Positions 1 through 6,775 of a stretch of DNA of 35,740 nucleotides are shown piece by piece. Both the position numbers and the translations under genes were made by a program. Source of the DNA: an uncultured Acetatifactor sp. (lineage in GTDB: Bacteria > Bacillota > Clostridia > Lachnospirales > Lachnospiraceae); contig CAJUTJ010000103.1 of NCBI GenBank assembly GCA_910589655.1, positions 1 to 35,740 of the forward strand, written 5' to 3'. Each line of letters opens with the position of its first letter. Positions within the stretch are counted from its first letter, which is position 1. Below the pieces are notes generated by a model. That model searched no databases and had not been told where the DNA came from. It saw only the letters and a program-made list of their open reading frames with translations.

Positions 1-116
1 ATGAATTCAGCACCCACTCTTTGCGCCAGTGCCGCGTTGTCGTCAGTCAACGATGCCACCGCATCGCCTCCCTCCTCCGCCTTGCCCTGACACAAATATC
101 GGGCACTGATATTCAC
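1..116 (-). CDS. Possible 5' end of a gene running off the left edge
   Basis: On the minus strand a frame is open from an in-frame TAG at 138-140 to the window edge. A GTG at 114-116 could start it. The translation is rich in Ala, Glu and Asp and reads like real protein, while the opposite strand has the Pro/Ser/Ala-rich look of an antisense shadow. No convincing ribosome-binding site precedes the GTG. I do not recognise the family from about 38 residues. It could also be the middle of a gene with a nonsense change at 138-140. Confidence 0.3.
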   Translation of the reverse strand, partial: MNISARYLCQGKAEEGGDAVASLTDDNAALAQRVGAEF

Positions 117-197
117 CGTTATTTCCGCAATGCAGTACTAGTACTCCATCCGAACAGAACATGAACTTAGGAGCTGCCGAATGGAGCATTAGATCAT

Positions 198-1577
198 TTA
201 CCGTCTGTCGCTTTCGTCAAACACATCTCCGCACTCAGGGCAGAATTTAGGGGGATGGGCGGGATCTTCCGGCTCCCAGCCGCACTTATCGCATTTATAC
301 AGAGGCGCTCCCTCCGGCTTTTTGCTGCCGCACTCGGTACAGAACTTCCCCTGATTTACGGAACCGCAGCCGCAAGTCCAGCCTGCTCCCGCAGGTTTGG
401 GCGCTCCGCATTCCATACAGAACTTTCCCTTATTATCCTGGTGCCCGCAGCTGCAAGTCCAGCCCAGCACGGCTGCTCCGGCATTTGCCGCTTGCATCCG
501 GGACATACTTTGCTGTGCCCCAGTCTGCTGCATAGGCTGCTGCCTGTTTGCACCCATCATGTTTCCGAAGCCGTTACCGCCCATCATATTTCCCATCATG
601 CCCATGGCCATCATGTTCATAGCGCCTTCCATAGGACTTCCTCCTTGGGAACCGCCGCCGGACAAATTTGTATTTTCGATCATGGAAGCCATTGCTTCGC
701 TCTGTCTCGCCGCCTGCATATCCCCGCTGCGAAGCATAGCCGTATCCTGCCACTTCTGGAATCTCTTTCTGTCCTCGGCAGGCATATCCGCACTGTTGAT
801 GGTCATCTTCAACATCCGGATTCCTCTAAGCTCCGTCCACTGCTGGGTCAGCTCCTCAGCCAGATACTTACAGATTTCTCCGGAAAATCCGGGGATTTCA
901 TAGGGGCGCACCCCTTGAGCGGAAATCCTTGCCAGCGCAGGCTGCAGCGCCGTCAGCAGTTCGCTTTTCAGAGTGGTCAGAAGCTCCGTCTTTTTATAAC
1001 TGTCCGTTACATTTGCACATACATTCGTATAAAACAGAATGGGATCGATAATTTTAAAGGAATACTGCCCGTTCACTTTGACAGCCGTATCAAAATCATA
1101 TCCGGTATTTCTGTCCAGCACGCGGAACGGGATGGGGCTGGGCGTTCCGAACAGATTATTCATAATCTCCTTCGTATTGAAAAAGTAAACTCTCTGATCC
1201 TTTGCCGCGTTGCCGCCAAACGTAATTCTTCTCCCCATAGCGGCAAAACTTTGCTTAATGCTTTCTCCCAAGCTGCCGTAAAAAATAGTAGGCTCCGAGG
1301 AATGATCATACACAAATTCACCGGCCTCGGCGCATACCTCCACAATGCCTCCCTGATCCACAATGATCATACACTGCCCTTCGTTGACAGCGACCACGGA
1401 ACCGTTTGTAATAATGTTATCCACACCCTTGGTATTACTGTTGCGTCTCTCCGTAATCCGTTTCTGCCCCTTGGTCATCAAGATATCATTGGAAAGAGAA
1501 TCGCAGTAGAAATACTCCCTCCACTGATCTGCAAGTATGGTTGACATAGCATCTTTTGCCGCTTTTATTAATCCCAT
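198..1577 (-). CDS. SPFH-domain protein with three C-terminal zinc ribbons (YdjI-like, 'virion core' family)
   Basis: 459 residues; the start has a GGAGG eight bases upstream. Residues ~20-285 match the SPFH/band-7-like domain of the YdjI family, proteins thought to scaffold membrane-associated assemblies. Residues ~295-365 form a Gly/Met/Gln-rich flexible linker. The C-terminus carries three Cys-pair zinc ribbons in a row: CSCG...CMEC, CGCG...CTEC and CDKC...CPEC, the last rubredoxin-like. There is no signal peptide or obvious transmembrane helix, so a cytoplasmic, peripheral location is inferred. In other Firmicutes this family often sits near phage-shock or lantibiotic-resistance genes; here the next gene is an unrelated lipoprotein more than 300 bp away. 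Three ribbons is more than the one or two I would expect. Function is unknown beyond the family. Confidence 0.85.
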   Translation of the reverse strand: MGLIKAAKDAMSTILADQWREYFYCDSLSNDILMTKGQKRITERRNSNTKGVDNIITNGSVVAVNEGQCMIIVDQGGIVEVCAEAGEFVYDHSSEPTIFYGSLGESIKQSFAAMGRRITFGGNAAKDQRVYFFNTKEIMNNLFGTPSPIPFRVLDRNTGYDFDTAVKVNGQYSFKIIDPILFYTNVCANVTDSYKKTELLTTLKSELLTALQPALARISAQGVRPYEIPGFSGEICKYLAEELTQQWTELRGIRMLKMTINSADMPAEDRKRFQKWQDTAMLRSGDMQAARQSEAMASMIENTNLSGGGSQGGSPMEGAMNMMAMGMMGNMMGGNGFGNMMGANRQQPMQQTGAQQSMSRMQAANAGAAVLGWTCSCGHQDNKGKFCMECGAPKPAGAGWTCGCGSVNQGKFCTECGSKKPEGAPLYKCDKCGWEPEDPAHPPKFCPECGDVFDESDRR

Positions 1578-1907
1578 CTGTTCATCCTCCGGTTGTTTGA
1601 TTTAAAAAAGCTTCATTGGTTCTATTCTATCAAATTTTTATCATTCTCTCAACAGCTTTTTGCGGTTTCTGTACATGCGTTACTGGCCGCTTACTGGTCA
1701 CAGAGTGAACCGTAAGCGCCCTCCCCGTCATATCGATGCAGCGATCTTCCGGCCTTGCACCAATCCATTGATTGTTTGTGCCGCCGATGTCAGCATGACC
1801 GGAAGTGCGAAAGAGCTTTCCCTACAGTTTAAAGCGCCCTTCGGCAGTTTCCGCCGCAGAAGGACGCTTTTCTATACAGCCCCTGTGAAAAACAGATATT
1901 ACAAAAC
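1578..1907. other. Intergenic region, 330 bp, with repeat fragment and hairpin
   Basis: No credible gene. It holds a fragment of the dispersed palindromic repeat (about 1662-1712, minus orientation). It also holds an imperfect stem at 1831-1870 whose arms AAAGCGCCCTTC and GAAGGACGCTTT pair with one mismatch. That stem lies 37 bp beyond the stop of the solute-binding protein gene and could end its transcript, although no U-run follows on that strand. Confidence 0.5.
1662..1712 (-). repeat. Fragment of dispersed palindromic repeat (copy D)
   Basis: Read on the minus strand, this contains GACCAGTAA...CAGTAACGCATG followed by TACAGAAACCGCAAAA. It matches the left half of the full repeat near 4345-4370 with few differences and an insertion. 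The right half, with its second and third hairpins, is absent. Confidence 0.55.
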
Positions 1908-2999
1908 CTATTTTGCGGCTTCTTCCGCATATTCTTTGGTCACTAAATCCGCATAAGGCACTCTCTCCTTCAGGACACCGGAATCGTCCAAAATGTTCTG
2001 CAGAAGGTCAAATGCCTCCTCCTCGAAAATCAAATTATCTTTCCATGTGTCCTGATTATAGTAGCGCTCTACAATCGTTGTCAGCGTCTCAAGATCCGTC
2101 TCTGCAAACTGAGGCGCTATCACTTTGGCAATCTCTTCCGGCGTATGGCTTCTCACAAAGTCCATACCTTTTTGGAGGGCATTGGTAAATGCCTGAACCG
2201 TATCCTTGTTCTTCTCCAGATAGCTCTTCTTTGCAGAGAAAGAGGTGTAGGGCACATATCCTGAGTCTTCGCCCAGAGAAGCCACAACATAGCCTTCGCC
2301 TTTCTGCTCCAGCATGGTGGCATGAGGCTCAAATTCTACCGTAAAATCCCCTTGCCCTCCCGAAAAAGCAGCGGCAGTGGAGCCGAAGTCAATACTCTGA
2401 TCAATGGAAACTTCCGTCATGGGGTCAATGCCGTTTTTGTTTAGAATATACTCGAAGACCATCTCAGGCATACCGCCCGCCCTTCCTCCCAGCACATCTT
2501 TTCCCACAATCATGCTCCAGTCAAATTGATCGATAGGCTCTCTGGACACCAGAAAGTTTCCCGCACGCTGGGTAAGCTGCGCAAAGTTTACCACATAGTC
2601 CTCCGTACCGCCCGCATAAGTGTAAATAGTGCTCTCACTTCCCATAAAGCCGATATCCGCCTCTCCGGTGAGTACCGCCGTCATGGTTTTATCCGCACCA
2701 AACCCTGTTACCAGCTCTATGTCGATGCCTTCCTCCGCAAAATATCCGTTTTCGATTGCCACATACATAGGAGCATAAAAAATAGAGTGAGCAACCTCGT
2801 TCAGTACCACCTTTGTATTTCCTCGTTCTCCCCCCGCGGTTGTGCCGCTGCATCCCGTCAGCACAGCCAGCGCAGTCACAGCTGCCAGACCGGCCTTCAG
2901 AAACTTTTTCCCGGACAGCCCTTTTCCGGAATTCCATCCCTCCGAACACTTCTCTTCAGATATTTCTTTCACAGATAACCTTTTCATAAAAAAACTCAT
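1908..2999 (-). CDS. ABC transporter substrate-binding lipoprotein, NMT1/THI5-like
   Basis: 363 residues. The ATG at 2999 is set by GGGAGG five bases upstream. The hydrophobic segment (33-48) ends in a lipobox LTGC with the lipid-modified cysteine at residue 50. The basic region before it is unusually long (about 32 residues). The mature part has the NMT1-type core: FYAPMYVAIENGYFAEEGI and a GEADIGFMGSE pocket segment, as in binding proteins for thiamine precursors, sulfonates, nitrate or taurine. Substrate cannot be named. No permease or ATPase gene adjoins it, and no TPP riboswitch is seen in the ~100 bp upstream. It therefore behaves as an orphan binding protein whose transporter must be encoded elsewhere. 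Confidence 0.85.
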   Translation of the reverse strand: MSFFMKRLSVKEISEEKCSEGWNSGKGLSGKKFLKAGLAAVTALAVLTGCSGTTAGGERGNTKVVLNEVAHSIFYAPMYVAIENGYFAEEGIDIELVTGFGADKTMTAVLTGEADIGFMGSESTIYTYAGGTEDYVVNFAQLTQRAGNFLVSREPIDQFDWSMIVGKDVLGGRAGGMPEMVFEYILNKNGIDPMTEVSIDQSIDFGSTAAAFSGGQGDFTVEFEPHATMLEQKGEGYVVASLGEDSGYVPYTSFSAKKSYLEKNKDTVQAFTNALQKGMDFVRSHTPEEIAKVIAPQFAETDLETLTTIVERYYNQDTWKDNLIFEEEAFDLLQNILDDSGVLKERVPYADLVTKEYAEEAAK

Positions 3000-3055
3000 A
3001 AATGCCTCCCTTTTTGTGATGCTTTATTTTATGAGCTTCCTATGAAAAAAGTTAC

Positions 3056-3086
3056 AAAAATCCCCGACACCTTATCGGCATCGGGG
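3056..3086 (-). terminator. Rho-independent terminator of the DUF1836-HIT operon
   Basis: On the minus strand a stem with arms CCCCGA and TCGGGG and an internal CCG/GG(T) pairing is followed by ATTTTTG. It lies 18 bp past the HIT gene stop and just upstream of the lipoprotein gene, which it separates from the operon. Confidence 0.8.
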
Positions 3087-3103
3087 TAATCCATGCATTT
3101 CCT

Positions 3104-3523
3104 CTATAAATTTGCCTTAATTTTCTCAATCATCTCCGCATATTCGGCATCTGTGAGATATATCTTGTCCGGATTCATCTGGAAAGTACCGCCCCATTCG
3201 TCCCCGCCCTCGTATTTAGGGCAGAGATGCATATGCAGATGGCATCCCGTATCGCCGTAAGCTCCGTAATTCAGCTTATCGGGATGAAAAGCGGCATGGA
3301 TTGCTTTAGCCGCATGTGCCACATCCGCCATAAACAGATTCCTCTCCTCATCGGAAATGTCAACAATCTCACTGACATGATCCTTATATGCCACAATACA
3401 TCTTCCGGGCTTTGACTGCTCCTTGAACAAAATCAAACTGCTGACTTCCAATTCACAGATAAAAATACCGAATTTCTCCAGCAGCTCCCCTCTCATACAA
3501 TACCCGCAATTAGAATGCTTCAT
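3104..3523 (-). CDS. HIT-family nucleotide hydrolase/transferase-like protein
   Basis: 139 residues from the ATG at 3523, chosen because GGAGG lies nine bases before it; longer in-frame starts run into the upstream gene. The histidine triad is seen as HLHMHLCPKY near residue 95. An N-terminal CGYC pair (residues 6-9) could bind zinc as in Hint/HinT relatives. Family members cleave nucleoside phosphoramidates or dinucleoside polyphosphates in the cytoplasm; the actual substrate is unknown. The start overlaps the end of the DUF1836 gene by 14 bp, so the two are translationally coupled in one operon. A strong terminator follows. Confidence 0.85.
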   Translation of the reverse strand: MKHSNCGYCMRGELLEKFGIFICELEVSSLILFKEQSKPGRCIVAYKDHVSEIVDISDEERNLFMADVAHAAKAIHAAFHPDKLNYGAYGDTGCHLHMHLCPKYEGGDEWGGTFQMNPDKIYLTDAEYAEMIEKIKANL

Positions 3524-4199
3524 TTTCAAGTCCTCCGTTTTCCGGCTTTTCGCCCTTGTGATTTTTCTTTCTATTTTCAGCTCTTGCTGCCATTTTTTGC
3601 GCTTCCTTGTCACGTGCCAGTTCGTCCACGATTTTTTCGATAATCAGCTTCTTTACGTACACGTCATAGCTCAAGGCACAGATAAAAGAAAATTTTCTCA
3701 AAAAGTCCGCATTTTCCTGAGGCGCATCCTGAAAAGTCTGCTCCGCCGCACGGTATTTTCTGATCACTTCCTTTTTCAGCGTCTCAACCTCCGCCTCTTC
3801 CATACTGAAAACTTCCCGGTATATTTTCTCCAGATTGAAATCTTCTCCCGTCCGGAAATACTGTTCCGTGATAGGCTTGAGCAGCGTCTGGATATCATTG
3901 ATGGACAAAATCCCCTTGTAATAATAGATAAATATTAAGAGAAGCACATGCTCTTTGGAATATTTCTTCCTCACGGGCGGGGGCAGAAGATCATTCTTGG
4001 CATAATTATTAATCATGGTCTTGGTCAGAATCTTGTCCTCCTCCGGAAATCTGGAAGCAGGCCGGAGCTTTGTATCCATAAAAGTAGTAACCTGATCCAT
4101 ATATAAATCAATATTGGGAATGTCCTCAGGGTTAATATGCTGTATTCTGTCAAGACTGGCCAATATGCTGTTTAATAAATCATCATTATTAATAGTCAT
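3510..4199 (-). CDS. DUF1836 domain protein, putative MerR-like HTH regulator
   Basis: 229 residues from the ATG at 4199, supported by GAGGG seven bases upstream. The central block around residues 55-105 (LTKTMINNYAKNDLLPPP, then YSKEHVLLLIFIYYYKGILS) is the signature of DUF1836, a Firmicutes family whose N-terminus resembles a winged-helix/MerR DNA-binding fold. The C-terminus is Lys-rich (residues ~205-229) and probably disordered. The gene heads an operon with the HIT protein. Its regulon is unknown. The family assignment is firm, the DNA-binding role inferred. Confidence 0.85.
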   Translation of the reverse strand: MTINNDDLLNSILASLDRIQHINPEDIPNIDLYMDQVTTFMDTKLRPASRFPEEDKILTKTMINNYAKNDLLPPPVRKKYSKEHVLLLIFIYYYKGILSINDIQTLLKPITEQYFRTGEDFNLEKIYREVFSMEEAEVETLKKEVIRKYRAAEQTFQDAPQENADFLRKFSFICALSYDVYVKKLIIEKIVDELARDKEAQKMAARAENRKKNHKGEKPENGGLENEAF

Positions 4200-4239
4200 G
4201 TGTATTCCCTCACTTTCGCCCATTGAATGCACTACTATA

Positions 4240-4268
4240 ATTATATAGTAATCAATACTACATGGCAA
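4240..4268 (-). promoter_or_regulatory. Sigma-A promoter for the DUF1836-HIT operon
   Basis: Minus strand: TTGCCA (4268-4263), a 17-bp spacer, then TATAAT (4245-4240). It lies about 40 bp upstream of the DUF1836 start codon. Confidence 0.75.
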
Positions 4269-4320
4269 CTGTTTCTTTTATTTCTCTGTTTCTCATATTT
4301 CTCTGTTTCTCATATTTCTT

Positions 4321-4475
4321 TTACGTTACTGTCCACTCCCGACCAGTAACGTATGCACAGAAACCGCAAAACAGCGGTTTCGCGCAGGTTGCCCAAGCGA
4401 TTATTCTAATCGCTTGGGTTTGATCACGCAAAAAACGCATGAAAACGCCTCACGGCAGCGTATAAGTGAAAAGTA
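4321..4475 (+). repeat. Dispersed palindromic repeat, copy A (full length)
   Basis: A unit of about 150 bp with successive hairpins: AAACCGC/GCGGTTT (4361-4380), CCCAAGCGAT/ATCGCTTGGG (4392-4418, perfect 10-bp stem), then TGATCACGC followed by CGCATGA. It is flanked by GTTACTGT and AAGTAAC. Copies B and C share the order CACAGAAA...TTTCGCGCA...GTTTGATCACGCA...GTGAAA. No coding content is seen. Confidence 0.7.
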
Positions 4476-4594
4476 ACCCTTTTACTTCTCTTCTCCCGCA
4501 AATCGCATAGAGACGCGATTTTGACTTCGCGGGAGAGGCTGTCTAAACTATTACTGTTACTTTTGTGAGCGGGCGGACATAGCAGATATCCTTC

Positions 4595-4623
4595 TTTACT
4601 TTACTTCTCCCCTGTGATAAAAT
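4595..4623 (+). promoter_or_regulatory. Probable promoter of the YerC/TrpR-like gene
   Basis: TTTACT (4595-4600), 17-bp spacer, TAAAAT (4618-4623). The predicted start of transcription is near 4630, directly ahead of the operator-like palindrome. Confidence 0.55.
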
Positions 4624-4645
4624 GACTTATGTAAGCCTGTAAAAC

Positions 4646-4658
4646 TTTACAGTGTAAA
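4646..4658 (+). promoter_or_regulatory. Operator-like palindrome TTTACAGTGTAAA
   Basis: A perfect hyphenated palindrome with arms TTTACA and TGTAAA, in the leader between the inferred transcription start and the repressor gene's ribosome-binding site. The position suits autorepression by the encoded TrpR-like protein. That link is inference only. Confidence 0.4.
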
Positions 4659-4683
4659 AGCGAATAATAGAGAGGTATCCCAC

Positions 4684-5004
4684 ATGAATAAGAAAATAAA
4701 GACCGAGGCTGTTGATTCCTTGTTTGAGGCGGTGCTTTGCTTAAAAACGCGGGAGGAATGTTACAGCTTTTTCGAAGACTTATGTACCGTAAACGAGCTT
4801 CTTTCTCTGTCCCAGCGATTTGAGGTGGCTTCCATGTTAAAAAACCACAAAACCTACCTTGAAATCGCAGAAAAGACCGGCGCATCCACAGCCACCATCA
4901 GCCGGGTAAACCGATCCCTGAATTATGGGAATGACGGATATGAGATGGTATTTGGCCGTATGAAAGGCCGCATTACGAATGAAGATTCCCGGCCGGCCGA
5001 CTGA
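4684..5004 (+). CDS. yerC: YerC/YecD-family TrpR-like transcriptional repressor
   Basis: 106 residues, preceded by AGAGAGG. It matches the YerC/YecD (TrpR superfamily) pattern: FFEDLCTVNELLSLSQRFEV, then a helix-turn-helix KTYLEIAEKTGASTATISR with recognition helix around residues 68-78, then RSLNYGNDGY. TrpR proper senses tryptophan; the ligand of the YerC branch is not established. It is monocistronic, faces a convergent bactofilin gene and ends at a shared hairpin. A palindrome in its own leader suggests autoregulation. Confidence 0.88.
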   Translation: MNKKIKTEAVDSLFEAVLCLKTREECYSFFEDLCTVNELLSLSQRFEVASMLKNHKTYLEIAEKTGASTATISRVNRSLNYGNDGYEMVFGRMKGRITNEDSRPAD

Positions 5005-5125
5005 ACAATACTTACGGCTTATAACCCTCACTTCATAATCCAAATTACACATACAAGTCTATATGGAAAAAACTTGTATAAAAAATGTGCAAGGTTCCTG
5101 TCTGGTTCCTTGCGCAGCGGCATCA

Positions 5126-5164
5126 TATACACCCCCGGGCATGTGCAGCCATGCCGGGGGTATA
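5126..5164. terminator. Bidirectional hairpin between convergent yerC-like and bactofilin genes
   Basis: The arms TATACACCCCCGGGCAT and ATGCCGGGGGTATA form a long GC-rich stem with a small bulge and an 8-base loop. It lies in the 178-bp gap between two convergent genes. U-runs are weak on both sides, so termination is inferred mainly from stem strength and place. Confidence 0.55.
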
Positions 5165-5182
5165 AATTGGAAATATACTATA

Positions 5183-5743
5183 TTACTCTTTCGAGTAGGT
5201 CTGTCCTACCGTTTGTCCTGTCATCCGGCCTACATTTTGTCCTGTCGTCTGGCCTGCGGTTTGTCCTGCATTTTGTCCTGTCGTCTGGCCTTCCTCTCGG
5301 CTTGTACCATCCGATTCCTTCAATGCCTCGTCAATAGCGGCTCTCGCATTTTTCATCCCCGTTCTCACCGCTTTGGAAGAAGGCCTCGCTCTTTTACTCG
5401 ATACATCCTGATTCATATTACAGCTTCCTTGGAATACTGCATGTTCATCAATGACAATTGTAGTCGTAGTAATATCCCCCAATACCCTTGCCGTGGAAGT
5501 CAACTCTGTTTTTTCAGGCGCATTTATGCTTCCGATAATCTCGCCGCCGATGATGGCAACCTTACAGGTGATATCTCCGTTGATTACACCTGTAGCCCCC
5601 AGAATGATTGTCTCGGATACAGTAAGATCTCCATTGAGCGTTCCGTCCACCCTCACCGTCCCGCTTGAAGTAAAGTTACCGTTACATTCCGCATCCTTTC
5701 CTATGATTGTAGTAATTCTTATTTCATTTCTCTTTCCCAACAT
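5183..5743 (-). CDS. Bactofilin (polymer-forming cytoskeletal protein)
   Basis: 186 residues with GGGAGG upstream of the ATG. Residues ~8-115 carry the bactofilin beta-helix repeats (GTVRVDGTLNGDL, GATGVINGDI, GGEIIGSI, ARVLGDI). Such proteins polymerise without nucleotide and commonly scaffold peptidoglycan enzymes at the membrane. The tail is unusual: after a basic stretch (residues ~120-135) it ends in about nine short Gly-Gln-Thr/Asn-containing units (GQTTGQNAGQTAGQ and on), low-complexity and probably disordered. The gene starts 45 bp after the M23-like gene on the same strand, forming an operon like the bactofilin-LytM pairs of other bacteria. It probably helps place cell-wall or spore-cortex synthesis; the exact role is unknown. 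Confidence 0.9.
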   Translation of the reverse strand: MLGKRNEIRITTIIGKDAECNGNFTSSGTVRVDGTLNGDLTVSETIILGATGVINGDITCKVAIIGGEIIGSINAPEKTELTSTARVLGDITTTTIVIDEHAVFQGSCNMNQDVSSKRARPSSKAVRTGMKNARAAIDEALKESDGTSREEGQTTGQNAGQTAGQTTGQNVGRMTGQTVGQTYSKE

Positions 5744-5788
5744 TTTATCCTCCCTTTCAAAGCTTACACTTTTTGATAAAAATACATT

Positions 5789-6526
5789 TTAACCGCTGAT
5801 GGTCAGCATTTCCGTTGGATTAATGTATTCATTATCCCTCATCATCTGATAACCGAGCTTGTTGTTTTCTTCTTCGATTAAAAAGAGCGTTGTCCCTTGC
5901 GTAATTACCTCGCCTTGTTTTACCTTGGCCTCTCCCTGGTTCCTGTAAATGGTAATGTATCCGTTGCCGTGATCCACCCAGATATTGTGCCCATACTCCG
6001 CATCATCGTTCACTGCGATGACGGTTCCGTTGGCAGTGGCTATGGCCATTGTCCCTACCGCCGCCGTGAAAACACACATTGGCTCCCCTTCGGTAATTTC
6101 CTCCATTGTTGCCGAACCGGTCAAAGGAAATTCTGTAGGGGTGGACTGTCTCTGAAGCTGTTCCGACAACTCAGTCTCGTTCTGTACCTTCTGATTTACA
6201 GTATCACTTAAAATCTGTATCTTCTCTTCCTGTGCCGCTATCTGAAGCTCCAGTTCCGCATTTCGCTCTGCAAGTTCCTGATTCTGCACTTGAAGCAGCT
6301 CTATCTCGGAAACAGATTCAGATTCATCTACCTGCTCCTGCACTGCTTTGCCGTCTGCCTCATAAACTACATAGCCGATTACGGCACCGATCATAACACA
6401 GAAAAATACTATTATCGTCTGTAAAATCCATGGCCGGACACGAAACTGCTTTAGCCTTGCGTCAACAGACTCCGATGTGACTAGCACAACATGGCTGTTT
6501 TTACGCTTATGCTTCTTTCTTCCCAT
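5789..6526 (-). CDS. Membrane-anchored, probably inactive M23/LytM-like protein
   Basis: 245 residues from the ATG at 6526 (GGAGGTG just upstream). It has a basic cytoplasmic head, one transmembrane helix (about residues 33-53), a Glu/Gln-rich coiled coil (~60-120), a linker, and a C-terminal LytM fold (~150-242) recognisable by GTVIAVNDDAEYGHNIWVDH and the ending NEYINPTEML. Active M23 enzymes use zinc ligands from HxxxD and HxH. Here the expected YxxYAHL-type motif reads ITIYRNQ and the LHFE-type motif reads LGYQMM, so both histidines are missing. It is therefore likely a non-catalytic activator or scaffold, like EnvC/NlpD-type regulators. It is co-transcribed with the bactofilin, which probably binds or positions it. 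Confidence 0.85.
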   Translation of the reverse strand: MGRKKHKRKNSHVVLVTSESVDARLKQFRVRPWILQTIIVFFCVMIGAVIGYVVYEADGKAVQEQVDESESVSEIELLQVQNQELAERNAELELQIAAQEEKIQILSDTVNQKVQNETELSEQLQRQSTPTEFPLTGSATMEEITEGEPMCVFTAAVGTMAIATANGTVIAVNDDAEYGHNIWVDHGNGYITIYRNQGEAKVKQGEVITQGTTLFLIEEENNKLGYQMMRDNEYINPTEMLTISG

Positions 6527-6552
6527 AAAATTCACCTCCGGTAAACTACTCC

Positions 6553-6581
6553 ATTTTACCATAGCTAGTCTGTTACATCAA
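6553..6581 (-). promoter_or_regulatory. Promoter of the LytM-like/bactofilin operon
   Basis: Minus strand: TTGATG (6581-6576), 17-bp spacer, TAAAAT (6558-6553), about 27 bp before the start codon. Confidence 0.65.
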
Positions 6582-6658
6582 TGTTCTGTTAATATTTTTG
6601 TAATAAATATATAAAATATCGCAAAAACTTTGTGCATTTTTATACCACTAGTGCACTT

Positions 6659-6684
6659 AAAGAGGGGTGTTTACACACCCTCTT
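6659..6684. repeat. Palindrome AAAGAGGG...CCCTCTT shared with 31025-31051
   Basis: Arms AAAGAGGG and CCCTCTT around an 11-base loop GTGTTTACACA. The same arms, with the loop differing at one base (ATGTTTACACA), occur at 31025-31051. It lies between the HisA stop and the LytM-like promoter. Short GTGCA/TGCAC arms sit just left of it (6632-6655). Confidence 0.5.
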
Positions 6685-6702
6685 GCGCACATACCAGTCA
6701 AT

Positions 6703-6724
6703 ATTTGGAAGTTTACTTCCAAAT
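6703..6724 (-). terminator. Candidate terminator after hisA
   Basis: A perfect 10-bp inverted repeat ATTTGGAAGT/ACTTCCAAAT with a TT centre, about 50 bp beyond the hisA stop. The stem is AT-rich and no long U-run follows, so it may equally be a processing or binding site. Confidence 0.35.
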
Positions 6725-6775
6725 TTTCATGTTCCTTATGGAATTTTATACAGTTTTCCCGACTATGTCCAAAAA

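Larger units (their letters stand above)
4200..4683. other. Divergent intergenic region, 484 bp, rich in inverted repeats
   Basis: Between the divergent DUF1836 and YerC-like genes. It contains the two promoters, a 17-bp tandem duplication of ATTTCTCTGTTTCTCAT (4280-4313), the full palindromic repeat copy A, and a two-step stem at 4492-4536 whose outer arms TCTCCCGC and GCGGGAGA enclose AATCGC/GCGATT. No protein-coding gene seen. Confidence 0.6.
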
